Shown: in pieces, positions 1 through 10,141 of the stretch
Position numbering within the stretch: position 1 is the first letter of the stretch
How the letters are laid out: each line of letters opens with the position of its first letter
Translations under genes and position numbers: made by a program
Source: Gordonia hydrophobica NBRC 16057
GTDB lineage: Bacteria; Actinomycetota; Actinomycetes; Mycobacteriales; Mycobacteriaceae
Length of the DNA: 64,000 bases
Direction of reading: 5' to 3'
Assembly: GCF_001592365.1 (NCBI RefSeq)
Contig: NZ_BCWU01000005.1
Span: 62,001-126,000 of the forward strand
Notes under the pieces: model-generated
Database searches by the model: none
Seen by the model: the letters and a program-made list of their open reading frames with translations, nothing else
Told to the model about the DNA's origin: nothing

Positions 1-64
1 CAGTCGGCGGTGGCGCGCAACAATTGTTCTCGACTTCTGACGTGCGACAGTGAAGGACCTGCCG

Positions 65-1579
65 ATGACCGACCCGGTCGACAACGATCCGCAGCAGGCG
101 AACCGCCCCGCCGAGGCCGACGGCCGAGCCGGCGCGACGGGAACCACGACTCTGCTCGACAAATACTTCAAGCTCAAAGAGCGGGGCACCAGCGTGGCGC
201 GCGAGGTGCGCGGCGGGCTGGTCACGTTCTTCACGATGGCGTACATCGTCGTCCTGACGCCGATCATCATCGGCGGCGTGCCCGGCGAGCCGATGAACGC
301 CGACAAGTTCGGCGATGTGCTGCCGATGCTGCAGGTCTCCGCGGTGGTTGCGCTCGTCGCGGGCGTGATGTCGATCGTCTTCGGCATGGTCGCCAACTAT
401 CCGTTCGGCATCGCCGCAGGCCTGGGCATCAGCAGCCTCCTCGCGGTGACGATCGCCCCGCAGATGTCGTGGCCGCAGGCGATGGGTCTGGTCATCGTCA
501 ACGGCATCATCATCGTGCTGCTCGGTCTCACCGGTGTGCGCACGGCCGTGTTCAACGCGGTGCCGCCCGAGCTCAAGTCCGCGATCGCCGCGGGCATCGG
601 CGCGTTCATCGCGTTCATCGGATTGATCAACGCCGGGTTCGTCACCAAGCCCGGGGCCGCGGGCGCCCCGCCGGTGCAACTCGGCGACGACGGCTCCATC
701 GCGACCGTCCCCACCCTGATCTTCGTGATCGGCGTCCTGCTGATGGGCGTTCTCGTGGTGAAGAAGGTGCCGGGCGGACTGCTGCTCGGGATCGTCGTCA
801 TGACGATCGTGTCGATCATCGTCGAGAGCATCATGCATCTCGGGAAGGCGTCCGACGGCAACGGCGGCTGGGCCATGAACATCCCGAAACTGCCTGACGG
901 CGTCGGCGGCCTGCCCGACCTGAGCCTGGTCGGCAAGGTCGACGTGTTCGGTGCGTTCACCGCTGACGGTGTCGGCGTGCTCATCGCCTGCATCTTCGTC
1001 TTCACCCTGCTGCTGTCGAACTTCTTCGACGCGATGGGCACCATGACCGGCCTCGGCAAGGAGGGCGGTCTGACCGACTCCGAGGGCAACCTGCCGGGCA
1101 TCGGGCGGGCGCTGGTCGTCGAAGGTACGGGCGCCATCGTGGGCGGCGGCGCGTCGGCGTCGTCGAACACGGTGCTCGTCGAGTCGTCCGCAGGCATCGC
1201 CGAAGGCGCACGGACCGGTCTGGCGAACGTCGTCACCGGCGTCCTGTTCCTGGTCGCCATGTTCTTCACCCCGCTGTACAGCGTGGTGCCGATGGAGGCC
1301 GTCTCGCCCGCACTGGTGATCGTGGGTGCGCTGATGATGGGGCAGGTCCGCGACATCGACTTCAGCAAGTTCGAGTTCGCGCTTCCCGCGTTCCTCACCA
1401 TCGTCGCGATGCCGTTCACGTACTCGATCGCGAACGGCATCGGGGTCGGCTTCATCAGTTGGGCCGTGATGGCACTGGCGCGCGGCGACCGCAAGAGCAT
1501 GCACCCGCTGCTGTTCATCGTCGCCGCACTGTTCCTGCTCTACTTCGCGAGAGGCCCGATCTCGAACCTCGTGGGGTGA
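65..1579 (+). CDS. AzgA-type purine permease (NCS2 superfamily)
   Basis: Polytopic membrane transporter, expected to import adenine, guanine or hypoxanthine by proton symport. About 504 residues with a dozen hydrophobic segments. Family signatures: NYPFGIAAGLGISSLLAV near residue 125, NFFDAMGTMTGL near 320, and GGGASASSNTVLVESSAGI near 360, the conserved substrate-pore region of the AzgA/COG2252 group. A GTG at 50 would add five residues, but AAGGA at 53-57 is well placed for the ATG at 65. The first 30 residues are hydrophilic and extend beyond most homologues. Gene stands alone; the next gene is convergent. Exact purine preference cannot be read from sequence. Confidence 0.9.
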   Translation: MTDPVDNDPQQANRPAEADGRAGATGTTTLLDKYFKLKERGTSVAREVRGGLVTFFTMAYIVVLTPIIIGGVPGEPMNADKFGDVLPMLQVSAVVALVAGVMSIVFGMVANYPFGIAAGLGISSLLAVTIAPQMSWPQAMGLVIVNGIIIVLLGLTGVRTAVFNAVPPELKSAIAAGIGAFIAFIGLINAGFVTKPGAAGAPPVQLGDDGSIATVPTLIFVIGVLLMGVLVVKKVPGGLLLGIVVMTIVSIIVESIMHLGKASDGNGGWAMNIPKLPDGVGGLPDLSLVGKVDVFGAFTADGVGVLIACIFVFTLLLSNFFDAMGTMTGLGKEGGLTDSEGNLPGIGRALVVEGTGAIVGGGASASSNTVLVESSAGIAEGARTGLANVVTGVLFLVAMFFTPLYSVVPMEAVSPALVIVGALMMGQVRDIDFSKFEFALPAFLTIVAMPFTYSIANGIGVGFISWAVMALARGDRKSMHPLLFIVAALFLLYFARGPISNLVG

Positions 1580-1605
1580 GATGCTGCTGGGTGCTAGCGC
1601 ACCTC

Positions 1606-1660
1606 ACGAGGTCTCGATTCGCCGCGTGCTCGCTACGCTCGCAGGCGGCACTCGACCAGC
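1606..1660. repeat. Palindrome-like intergenic element
   Basis: Dispersed-looking element between convergent genes: a left end GGTCTCGAT, a core CGCTACGCTCG and a right end CTCGACCA. The two ends are roughly inverted. Related intergenic palindromes of this wording are, from memory, common in Gordonia and Rhodococcus genomes. A weaker relative (CTCGAGACCA) occurs near 50071. It runs directly into the 27-bp tandem array. Confidence 0.4.
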
Positions 1661-1757
1661 GTAAGGGGGTGACGGTCCTCGGTCGGCGTAAGGGGGAGGC
1701 GGCCTTCGGTCGGCGTAAAGGGGAAGCGGCACTCGACCAGCGTAAAGGGGCGCTCGG
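1650..1757. repeat. Four tandem copies of a 27-bp repeat
   Basis: Units at 1650-1676, 1677-1703, 1704-1730 and 1731-1757 share the core GCGTAAGGGG or GCGTAAAGGGG, spaced exactly 27 bp (cores at 1659, 1686, 1713, 1740). Copies 1 and 4 share the flank ACTCGACCA; copies 2 and 3 share TTCGGTCG or CTCGGTCG. The array fills the gap between two convergent genes and ends at the stop codon of the acetyltransferase gene. No spacers, so it is not a CRISPR. Confidence 0.85.
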
Positions 1758-2999
1758 CTAGAAGAAGGTCCCCGAGAACGGGGCTTCCGTGACTGCGAAC
1801 ATCGCGCTCAACTGAGTGATCGCCTCGTCGGCGCCGTCGATGCGACCGGCGGCGGCCATCTGAGAGACGGTGATGCCGCCGAGGTAGAGGCTGGACAGCG
1901 TGGCCACGTCGAGCGCGAGATCGGCATCGTCGTCGGTGCGCGCGACGGTGGCGGAACCGTCGTCGCCAGTGGTGAGGCGGTAGCGGCCTGCGCGGTCGCC
2001 GAAATCATCGGAGACGTCCAGGACCAGGTCGCCGGCGGCGCCATACGTCCGGAGTTGCAGCGCCTCGACGACGTCGAGAATCGACACCCACAGTTCGTCG
2101 GAACGACCGTGCACTTCGACGGCGCGCGCGTTGCGCAGCTTGAGCGGCAACGGGTCGTCGACGGGGATCGACGCCTTCACCGCTGACACCAGGTCGAGGC
2201 CGGTGAGGACCCGCCACAGATCGGTGTGCGCCTGCGGGGTCACGGCGACGAAATCGCCCACGAGAGCGGTCTTGTCGCGAGCGTCGATCCGGTAGGCGGC
2301 GTAACCGTCGGCGTGCAGCAGGTAGTGCAGGCCGCTGGTCTGGGAGTTCCGACGGAAGCTGCGGTCGGCCATGATCGACGGCCACCAGGTGTCGGGGCGA
2401 GTGATGGCGCCGGTGCGGCTCCGCGCCCAGCGGGCGTGGATGGCGGGCACGTACTTGGTGATCTGATCCTGGTTGGCGTACCGGACCCGGGAGTCGGCGG
2501 GCGCCGGGGTCCGGAACTCAGCGGCCGACGGCGTCACCTGGATCTCGTGCGCGAAGGCGGCGGGGCCGAAGCCGAAACGCTCGTAGATGCCGCCCTCGGA
2601 TGCGGTGAGCGTGGCGAGCGGGAGCTCGTGTTCGCGCCAGGTGCGGTACTGCTCGGTGAGCATGCGGCGGAGGAGGCCGCGCCTGCGATGCGTCGCCGAG
2701 ACCGACACCCACGACAGTCCCGCGGTGGTGGCGATGCCACCGCCGGGAACGGTGACGGGGACCGGGAAGTAGAGGGAGACGGCGACGATCGGCCGACCCT
2801 CGGACGCGGTGTCGCGAATGACGACGGTGTCGCCTTCGCCCGCGCGATTACGGAATTCGATCATCTCGTCGCCGGGCAGCGGCTTCGGCAGCGCGAAGGC
2901 GCGGGCGTCGATGGCGAGGATCTCGGGCCAGTCGGTGCCGCGTGGTCGCTCGAGGGCGAGCGGGTCGGTGGATTCGGGCTCACTGATCGGAGTGCTCAC
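1758..2999 (-). CDS. eis: Eis-like GNAT N-acetyltransferase
   Basis: 413 residues, the usual length of the Eis family, which acetylates amines such as aminoglycosides or lysine side chains from acetyl-CoA. The N-terminal GNAT fold carries the CoA-binding signature VSATHRRRGLLRRM (about residue 105) and the GGIYERFGFG segment that holds the catalytic tyrosine. An SCP2-like C-terminal domain ends in Phe-Phe, consistent with the family use of the C-terminal carboxylate as base. GTG start; divergent from the TrmH gene with 74 bp between. Native substrate unknown; this may be an Eis2-type paralogue rather than the aminoglycoside-resistance enzyme. Confidence 0.85.
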   Translation of the reverse strand: MSTPISEPESTDPLALERPRGTDWPEILAIDARAFALPKPLPGDEMIEFRNRAGEGDTVVIRDTASEGRPIVAVSLYFPVPVTVPGGGIATTAGLSWVSVSATHRRRGLLRRMLTEQYRTWREHELPLATLTASEGGIYERFGFGPAAFAHEIQVTPSAAEFRTPAPADSRVRYANQDQITKYVPAIHARWARSRTGAITRPDTWWPSIMADRSFRRNSQTSGLHYLLHADGYAAYRIDARDKTALVGDFVAVTPQAHTDLWRVLTGLDLVSAVKASIPVDDPLPLKLRNARAVEVHGRSDELWVSILDVVEALQLRTYGAAGDLVLDVSDDFGDRAGRYRLTTGDDGSATVARTDDDADLALDVATLSSLYLGGITVSQMAAAGRIDGADEAITQLSAMFAVTEAPFSGTFF

Positions 3000-3073
3000 C
3001 CGTTCAGTGTGCCAAAACGCATCGGGCGCGATGCAGTGCCTACCGACCGACGACGATGTGACACCGTGAACAG

Positions 3074-3940
3074 GTGAACCCCACCGACGCAGACCAGGAC
3101 CTCGACGTCGCCGTGTCCGTCGTCGACATCACCGACCCCGCGGATCCGCGCGTCGCTGATTTCCGCGACCTGAGCAGCGTGGATCGTCGGCCCGACGTCG
3201 CGGTCCGGGCCGACGGCGGCGTCGGCAGAGGCTTGGTGATCGCCGAAGGAGTCTTCGTGACGCAACGAATGATCGCCTCGCGGTTCACCCCGCACGCGTT
3301 CTTCGGGGTGAACCGGCGGATGCACGAGTTGGCGGTCGACCTGGCGAATCCGTCGCTGGCGGGTGTCCCGTTCTATCGCGCCAGTGCCGAGGTGATGGCG
3401 GAGACGATCGGCTTCCATCTCAACCGCGGTGTGCTGGCCGCCGCGCACCGGCCCGCCGAGTCGACGATCGCTGAGGTGCTCGACGGTGCCCGGACGGTGG
3501 TGGTGTTGGAGGGGGTCAACGATCACGAGAACATCGGCAGCATCTTCCGCAACGCCGCGGGGCTCGGGGTGGACGCGGTCATCTTCGGCGCGGGGTGTGC
3601 CGACCCGCTCTACCGTCGCTGTGTGCGCGTCTCGATGGGGCACGCGTTGCTCGTGCCGTTCGCGAAGTCGGCGGATTGGCCCGGCGATCTGGATCTGCTT
3701 CGCGCGCATGGTTTCACGACGGTCGCGATGACGCCGGGGGCGGGGAGCGTGCAGCTCGCGGAGGCCGTCGGGGCCGCGAAGGTGGCGTTTCTGGTGGGCG
3801 CCGAGGGGCCCGGGTTGACCGAGGCCACGATGCAGCGCTGCGATGTCCGCGCGCGGATCCCGATGACGCGAGGCACGGATTCGCTCAATGTGGCGACCGC
3901 CGCCGCGGTCGCATTCTACGAGCGCATCTCGCGCGGCTGA
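3074..3940 (+). CDS. TrmH/SpoU family RNA 2'-O-methyltransferase
   Basis: 288 residues. N-terminal RNA-binding part, then the SPOUT knot domain with its three motifs: VVLEGVNDHENIGSIFRNAA (motif 1, Asn and Arg), FLVGAEGPGL (motif 2) and RIPMTRGTDSLNVATAAAVA (motif 3). It would use SAM to 2'-O-methylate a ribose in rRNA or tRNA; the target is not predictable. Same length and neighbourhood as I recall for Rv0881. GTG start at 3074 chosen because it leaves the upstream divergent promoter free. Its stop codon is one base from the stop of the convergent DUF6928 gene. Confidence 0.88.
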   Translation: MNPTDADQDLDVAVSVVDITDPADPRVADFRDLSSVDRRPDVAVRADGGVGRGLVIAEGVFVTQRMIASRFTPHAFFGVNRRMHELAVDLANPSLAGVPFYRASAEVMAETIGFHLNRGVLAAAHRPAESTIAEVLDGARTVVVLEGVNDHENIGSIFRNAAGLGVDAVIFGAGCADPLYRRCVRVSMGHALLVPFAKSADWPGDLDLLRAHGFTTVAMTPGAGSVQLAEAVGAAKVAFLVGAEGPGLTEATMQRCDVRARIPMTRGTDSLNVATAAAVAFYERISRG

Positions 3941-3941
3941 G

Positions 3942-4826
3942 TCACAGACGTCCGCGGAAGCCGAAGTACCGGGAGATCGGACCGGGCGTGCGGGCGTGCT
4001 TCTCGTCGGCGTCGAGAGCGGTCGCAGGGACAGCGACCTTCTCGATGGGCTCGGTCACGAACGTCTCGGTGCGATCCTCCGGCGCTGCGCCTGGGCTCTC
4101 GCCGGCGGCCTCGACACCGGGATCTGCAGTCCCGGGATCGGCGTCGCCGGGATGTGCGGCGGCATTCGCGCTCAGCGCCACCGACGACTCGATGTACTGG
4201 TCGCGGCCGTCGTCGGGACCCACGCGGTAGACGGTCACCGGGATCGACGCGGGGTCGAGCATCGGCTCGGCGTCGCGGAAGCCGAAACCGAGCCACGCGT
4301 GATGAGCGGCGTCGGCGAGCAGACCGGGATGGAACGGGAGGGCCAGCGGATCGTCGGTCTCGGCCTGCGGGTGCTCGCCCGCCCAGAACGGTCCCTCGAA
4401 CGGATGGGGGAGCCCGGCGTCGACCTTGATCGACGACGACGTCCCGGCGAACGCGCGTTGGATGTCGCCGTGTTCCCAGCGGGCGAAGCAACCGAGGTCG
4501 GTGTCCTGGTCGATCGATACCAGAGCCCAGGTGTGGCCGACGCCGAGGTCGGCGAGATACGACGTCAGCTCACTCGGCTCAGCGGTCCGCAGGCTGGCGC
4601 CCGCGAGCACGGCGACCGACCCGAAATGGGCCGCGAACACCCGGTTGTCGACACCGTTCACGGCGGCGGCGAGGTCGGACGTGCCGATCGGGGTGATCTC
4701 GGTTTCCGCGAAGGCCTTGTCCATGAAATCGGTGGTCTGCGCCGGATCGATGTAGACGCCTGAGCGCAACTCCGCTGCCGGGTCATCGCAGTCGATGAAC
4801 CACAGGACAGAAATGTTCGGCAGCAC
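3942..4826 (-). CDS. DUF6928-like hypothetical protein
   Basis: About 294 residues. I place the start at a GTG (4826) behind a clear GGAGG; an in-frame ATG at 4847 would overlap the sepH stop as ATGA. The opening LPNISVLWFIDCDDPAAELR resembles the start of DUF6928 proteins, which I recall only as actinobacterial proteins of unknown function. The C-terminal third is Ala, Pro and Asp rich and probably disordered. No signal peptide, no membrane segment, no catalytic motif recognised. Downstream of and coupled to sepH, so possibly co-expressed with this division gene. Confidence 0.6.
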   Translation of the reverse strand: MLPNISVLWFIDCDDPAAELRSGVYIDPAQTTDFMDKAFAETEITPIGTSDLAAAVNGVDNRVFAAHFGSVAVLAGASLRTAEPSELTSYLADLGVGHTWALVSIDQDTDLGCFARWEHGDIQRAFAGTSSSIKVDAGLPHPFEGPFWAGEHPQAETDDPLALPFHPGLLADAAHHAWLGFGFRDAEPMLDPASIPVTVYRVGPDDGRDQYIESSVALSANAAAHPGDADPGTADPGVEAAGESPGAAPEDRTETFVTEPIEKVAVPATALDADEKHARTPGPISRYFGFRGRL

Positions 4827-4843
4827 CGAGCCTCCAAGTCGTT

Positions 4844-5842
4844 TCATTCGTTCGGGTGACTTCGGACGCCGAGCAGCACATCCTCCCACGCCGGGACGGT
4901 CGGCGTCGCACGCTTTCCGCGGTGCCGCGGCGTGGTCTGTTCGCGAGTCTCGGGCTCGGTGGGCGCGACGGCGGAGTCGTCGTCGTAGCGGAGGTCGAGC
5001 ACCTCGCTCAACCCCTGCCTGCGACGCTGCTGCCCCGTCAGATCGTCGGCGTTGACGGTCACGTACTCGTGTCCGTCCTCACCGACCTCGCGGGTCGGTG
5101 GCTCGGGGACCGGCTCGGGCGTCGGTGCGACGACCGATGGTCGGCGATAGGTGCGGGCCAGGTCCGGTTCGGTGAGTTCGACGGCGAGGTCGTCCATTGG
5201 ATCGGTGGTGCCACCGTGTGATCCCGGGGAGAACCTCCAGTGCGCGTAGACGTCGGAGTCGGCGTCGGGCGACACCTGGACCACCCATTGGCCGGACTCG
5301 GCACGCCAGGCGTCCCACTGAGCGTTCTGGGGCGTCCCGCCGCGCAGGACCAGACACTCGGCGACGAGTTCGCCGAGGGTTCCGGCTGAGGGACCGTCGA
5401 TCCCCATCGGATGCGATGCCCGGGCCAGTTCGGCGGCTCGGCTGCGCTCCAGAATGACCGGATGCGCGAATCGGTTGATCTTGTCCTCGGGAACACCGGT
5501 GGCGGCGGAGAGCTCTGCGACCGACGATCCTGCGCGGACCCGAGCCTGGATCTCGCGAGGGGTCAGATTGCGGGCGGGCGGCGCCTCCACCTCCGCAGCG
5601 GCGTCGTCCGTGGACTCCTCGGCCGGGTTCGCATCGTCCTCGTCGGCGGTGTCGCGAGCGTCGGCCTCTCCGACGACGGGACTCAGCGCGGCCGGATCAT
5701 CGGGGTCGATCGGCTCGGGCGGGTGCACCAGCGTCCGGAGCATGGTGTCGATCGGAATCAGGAACTCATCGCCGGACTCCAGGTCCATGACGATGATGTG
5801 GGTGCCGTCCGCGTCGGAGCGATCGGCATGCAGCTCGCGCAT
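4844..5842 (-). CDS. sepH: Septation protein SepH
   Basis: 332 residues. The N-terminal DUF3071 region (MRELHADRSDADGTHIIVMD onward) is followed by an acidic linker, then the helix-turn-helix NLTPREIQARVRAGSSVAEL with GVPEDKINRFAHPVI near residues 100-140. A low-complexity tail ends in VPAWEDVLLGVRS. SepH homologues in Streptomyces and Mycobacterium bind FtsZ and promote its assembly at division sites. ATG preceded by GGAGGAGT. Position between a TrmH gene and serC matches Rv0883c. The HTH fold in this family is used for protein contact more than for DNA binding. Confidence 0.9.
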   Translation of the reverse strand: MRELHADRSDADGTHIIVMDLESGDEFLIPIDTMLRTLVHPPEPIDPDDPAALSPVVGEADARDTADEDDANPAEESTDDAAAEVEAPPARNLTPREIQARVRAGSSVAELSAATGVPEDKINRFAHPVILERSRAAELARASHPMGIDGPSAGTLGELVAECLVLRGGTPQNAQWDAWRAESGQWVVQVSPDADSDVYAHWRFSPGSHGGTTDPMDDLAVELTEPDLARTYRRPSVVAPTPEPVPEPPTREVGEDGHEYVTVNADDLTGQQRRRQGLSEVLDLRYDDDSAVAPTEPETREQTTPRHRGKRATPTVPAWEDVLLGVRSHPNE

Positions 5843-5986
5843 CGACTCCTCCTCCGGTCACCAGGTACGCGGACATTGGAGTCAACACTAACGAATCCGC
5901 GGGCGTGAACGGTGGGTCGACACGCGGCGAATAGCACGCCAGGCGGGGGTGACATGCCGTACACATGCGCTTTGTCCGCAAACGAC

Positions 5987-6022
5987 GCCGCTGCCCGCCG
6001 GTAGAGACCGGCGGGCAGCGGC
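5987..6022 (-). terminator. Strong hairpin terminator after serC
   Basis: Perfect 16-bp stem (5987-6002 with 6007-6022) and a four-base AGAG loop, 16 bases downstream of the serC stop codon. There is no long U tract, as is common in actinobacteria. It separates serC from the sepH promoter region. Confidence 0.85.
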
Positions 6023-6037
6023 ACTGTGTTCAGAAGG

Positions 6038-7186
<1,149 letters not shown>

Positions 7187-7192
7187 TCAGTC

Positions 7193-7828
7193 CTAGTGGT
7201 TCGACTCGGCGACCCGGTTCGCGGGCGCCGCGGCGCGGACGTCGCCTGCGACGGCGCGGTCGACGTGCATCACGCGGGCGAACCACTGGATCAGCGGGCC
7301 GACGCCGAACGCGTACAGGACGGTTCCGATGCCGAACGTGCCGCCCAGGATGAAACCGATCGCGACGACCGTGATCTCGAGGACCGTGCGGACCACGCGG
7401 ACCGACCAGCCGGTGCGGGCGACGACGCCGGTCATCAGCCCGTCGCGCGGGCCGGGGCCCAGGCGTGCGCCGATGTACAGCGCGGTGGCGAAGGCGTTGA
7501 GCACGATGCCGCCCACCATCATCGGGACGGCGATCAGCAGCGCCGGACGGTCGGGCAGGTAGGGGCTGACGGCGTCGAAGGCCAGGCCGATGACGATCAC
7601 GTTCGCGACGGTCCCGACACCGGGGCGCTGCCGGATCGGCAGCCACGCCAGCAGAACGACGGTGCCGACGATGATCGACACCGTGCCCACCGACAGTCCC
7701 AGGTGATCGGCGATGCCCTGATGCAGCACGTCCCACGGAATGTTGCCGAGTCCCGCGTGCAGGATCATCGACATCGAGGCGCCGTAGAGGACGAGGCCGG
7801 CGAACAGGGCGAGGAGACGCTTGAGCAT
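7193..7828 (-). CDS. yczE: YczE/YyaS/YitT family membrane protein
   Basis: 211 residues with five to six hydrophobic segments. MLKRLLALFAGLVLYG and the early AGLGNIPWDVLHQGIA are typical of the YczE group, whose transport or other role is unproven. The ATG at 7828 was chosen because the longer in-frame extension is hydrophilic and lies across the divergent regulator. It is divergent from a MocR-type regulator; the yczE-yczR arrangement recurs in many bacteria, so this protein is the likely target of that regulator. PLP or a related compound is a guess at its ligand. Confidence 0.8.
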   Translation of the reverse strand: MLKRLLALFAGLVLYGASMSMILHAGLGNIPWDVLHQGIADHLGLSVGTVSIIVGTVVLLAWLPIRQRPGVGTVANVIVIGLAFDAVSPYLPDRPALLIAVPMMVGGIVLNAFATALYIGARLGPGPRDGLMTGVVARTGWSVRVVRTVLEITVVAIGFILGGTFGIGTVLYAFGVGPLIQWFARVMHVDRAVAGDVRAAAPANRVAESNH

Positions 7829-7845
7829 GTCTCCACTCTGACGGT

Positions 7846-7886
7846 GACTGGCCGTGAAATCTATATCCAGTTGTGAAAGACTGGCC
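7846..7886. promoter_or_regulatory. Candidate YczR operator: direct repeats
   Basis: The 60-bp gap between the divergent yczE and yczR genes holds two copies of GACTGGCC, at 7846-7853 and 7879-7886, 33 bp apart (about three helical turns). Each follows or precedes a GTGAAA word. MocR regulators typically bind spaced direct repeats. A TATATC hexamer near 7862 could be a -10 for either gene. Confidence 0.45.
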
Positions 7887-7888
7887 TC

Positions 7889-9352
7889 ATGGTGACCCCG
7901 ACCGGCATGATCAGCGCCACAACACTGGCCCGACATCTCGGTGCCTGGCGCCCCGCGGGCCCTCAGCCCGCGTACCAGGCCCTGGCCGACGCCCTGCGGG
8001 TGCTGGTGCTCGACGGCCGGGTTCCGGTCGGCACCGGTCTGCCCAGCGAGCGCACGCTCGCCGTGGCCCTCGATGTCTCGCGCACCACGGTGGCCGGCGC
8101 CTACGCCGCGCTCCGCGAGAGCGGGCATCTGCTGTCGCGGCAGGGCGCGCGGAGCGTCCTTCGGCTCCCCGTCCAGGTGCCCGCCGAACCGGTCGATCTC
8201 GGTGCCGAGGGCGACATGATCAAGCTGAACATCGCCGCGCCCGCCGCGCCGGTCCAGATCGTGCACGACGGGTACCGTCACGCACTCGAGTGCGCGCCCG
8301 GCTATCTGACCGGTTCCGGGCTGTATCCGAACGGGTTGCGTGCGCTGACCGAGACCATCGCCGATCGGTACACCGAACGCGGACTGCCGACGACGGCAGA
8401 CCAGATTCTGGTGACCTCAGGCGCCCAGCACGCCCTGCGACTGGTCCTCGACACCCGGGTCTCGCCGGGCGACAGCGTTCTGGTGGAGCAGCCGACCCAT
8501 CACGGCACCATCCTCGCGCTGGCCCGGCATCGTGCCCGCGCGGTGACGATCGGGCTGCATCCCACGCACGGCTGGGATCTGGACCAACTCGAGTCGACGG
8601 TGCGGCTGCAGCGGCCCGCCCTGATCTTCGTGATCCCGGACTTCCACAACCCCACCGGGCTGCTCCTGGACGAAGCCGGGCGCATCCGCCTCGGCGAGAT
8701 CTCCGCCCGCTACCGCGTTCCGGTCGTGGTCGACGAGACGATGGTCGAACTCGGGCTCGATGTGGCCGCGCCGCCACCGGTCGCGGCGTTCGCGCCGCGC
8801 GGTGCGGAGATCGTCACCCTCGGGTCCGCGAGCAAGACGGTGTGGCCGGGCCTGCGCGTCGGCTGGATCCGCGTGGACGGCCGCCCCGACACCTACGCGC
8901 TGGCTCGCTACGAATCCGATCTGGGCGGTGCCGTCTTCGAACAGTTCGCAGCCCAGTACGCCTTGAGCCACCTCGACGACTTCCTGCCCGCCCGCCGTAC
9001 CGAACTCCGCGCGCAGCGGGCCGCCGCGCTCCGGGCCATCGACGAACACCTGCCGGGCGCGGTGCCGATCCGCGGCGTCGGCGGGCTGTGCCTGTGGGTG
9101 TCGCTGCCGCAGCCGGTGGCGACCGCGACCGCCGCCGCGGCGAGTGAGCTCGGCGTGCGGCTGATCCCGGGCGGGTCGTTCGGCCCGCACGGCGGATTCG
9201 ACGGCCATCTTCGAATCCCGTACACGCTCGAGCCGGAGACGCTCACGCTCGGCGTCGAACTCGTCGGACGGGCGTATCGACGGGCGGTCGGACAAGCGCC
9301 CGGTGCGTCGGCCGTCGGCGAGCCGGGACTGCCGGATCGGCTCGTGGTGTGA
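7889..9352 (+). CDS. yczR: MocR-family regulator (YczR type)
   Basis: 487 residues. An N-terminal GntR-type winged helix (about residues 20-90: LPSERTLAVALDVSRTTVAGA) is joined by a linker to a fold-type I aminotransferase domain. The PLP lysine is about K316 in SASKTVWPGLRVGW, and VIPDFHNPTG is the usual cofactor-binding stretch. Such proteins sense PLP or PLP adducts rather than catalyse transamination. Divergent yczE identifies the YczR subgroup. The next gene downstream on the same strand is pdxH, which makes PLP; co-regulation is possible but there is a 68-bp gap. Confidence 0.88.
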   Translation: MVTPTGMISATTLARHLGAWRPAGPQPAYQALADALRVLVLDGRVPVGTGLPSERTLAVALDVSRTTVAGAYAALRESGHLLSRQGARSVLRLPVQVPAEPVDLGAEGDMIKLNIAAPAAPVQIVHDGYRHALECAPGYLTGSGLYPNGLRALTETIADRYTERGLPTTADQILVTSGAQHALRLVLDTRVSPGDSVLVEQPTHHGTILALARHRARAVTIGLHPTHGWDLDQLESTVRLQRPALIFVIPDFHNPTGLLLDEAGRIRLGEISARYRVPVVVDETMVELGLDVAAPPPVAAFAPRGAEIVTLGSASKTVWPGLRVGWIRVDGRPDTYALARYESDLGGAVFEQFAAQYALSHLDDFLPARRTELRAQRAAALRAIDEHLPGAVPIRGVGGLCLWVSLPQPVATATAAAASELGVRLIPGGSFGPHGGFDGHLRIPYTLEPETLTLGVELVGRAYRRAVGQAPGASAVGEPGLPDRLVV

Positions 9353-9420
9353 GGGACCGGCGCGGAGGCCGCCTGGATGAACTCCCGCCTGGAAGGAACC
9401 CCGGAGTGGAGAGCCGTAGT

Positions 9421-10134
9421 ATGCAGTCCGTGAAAAAGCTGGTAGACCTGCCCAGTATGCGAGTGGCATACGGGGCCGGAGATGGAGACGACGCGGCGGG
9501 AGCGGACGGTGTCGCGGCCAATCTCGATCCGTCGTGGCTCACCGGTGATCCGCCGTGGCTCGGCCTGTTCGAGGCGTGGCTGGCCGAGGCCGTCGTCGCC
9601 CGTATCCCCGAGCCCAACGCCATGGTGCTCGGGACGGTCGACGCCGACGGTCGGCCCGGCACCCGCACCGTTCTGTGCAAAGGCGCCGACGCCCGCGGCA
9701 TCGTCTTCTTCACCGGCTACCGCTCGCAGAAGGGTGAGGCGCTGGCGTCGAACCCGTACGCGTCGGCCACTTTTCCGTGGATCGCGCTGGAGCGCCAGGT
9801 CCACGTCCGAGGCCGCGTCGTGAAGGTCACGCCCGAGGCCACGCAGGCGTACTGGCAGGCACGTCCACGCGGATCGCAGCTGTCGGCGTACACCTCGGCG
9901 CAGTCGCAGCCGATCGCTTCACGCGCCGACCTGGAACGTGCCGCGCAGGAGACGGCGCAACGGTTCGGCGGCTTCGACGCCGGCGTCCCGGTCCCGGTCC
10001 CCGAGGACTGGGGCGGTTACTTGATCGAGCCCGAGGTGGTGGAGTTCTGGCAGGGACGCGCCAACCGGCTGCACAACCGTGCGCGTGCGGTCCGCACCGC
10101 CGACGGTTGGACGTTGGACCGACTGCAGCCCTGA
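9421..10134 (+). CDS. pdxH: Pyridoxamine 5'-phosphate oxidase
   Basis: 237 residues. FMN enzyme oxidising pyridoxamine or pyridoxine phosphate to PLP. Family motifs: PNAMVLGTVDADGRPGTRTV, YRSQKGEALASNPYAS, the PRGSQLSA segment, and the C-terminal EVVEFWQGRANRLHNR, close to the mycobacterial enzyme. ATG 9421 taken over the ATG at 9457 because GGAGAG lies upstream, although the first dozen residues are not conserved. A MocR regulator precedes it and an exporter gene starts eight bases after its stop, suggesting a short transcription unit. Confidence 0.95.
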   Translation: MQSVKKLVDLPSMRVAYGAGDGDDAAGADGVAANLDPSWLTGDPPWLGLFEAWLAEAVVARIPEPNAMVLGTVDADGRPGTRTVLCKGADARGIVFFTGYRSQKGEALASNPYASATFPWIALERQVHVRGRVVKVTPEATQAYWQARPRGSQLSAYTSAQSQPIASRADLERAAQETAQRFGGFDAGVPVPVPEDWGGYLIEPEVVEFWQGRANRLHNRARAVRTADGWTLDRLQP

Positions 10135-10141
10135 CGCCACT

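Noticed and set aside
1650-1757. CRISPR array
   Set aside because: The 27-bp units are contiguous with no spacers, and no cas genes are present.
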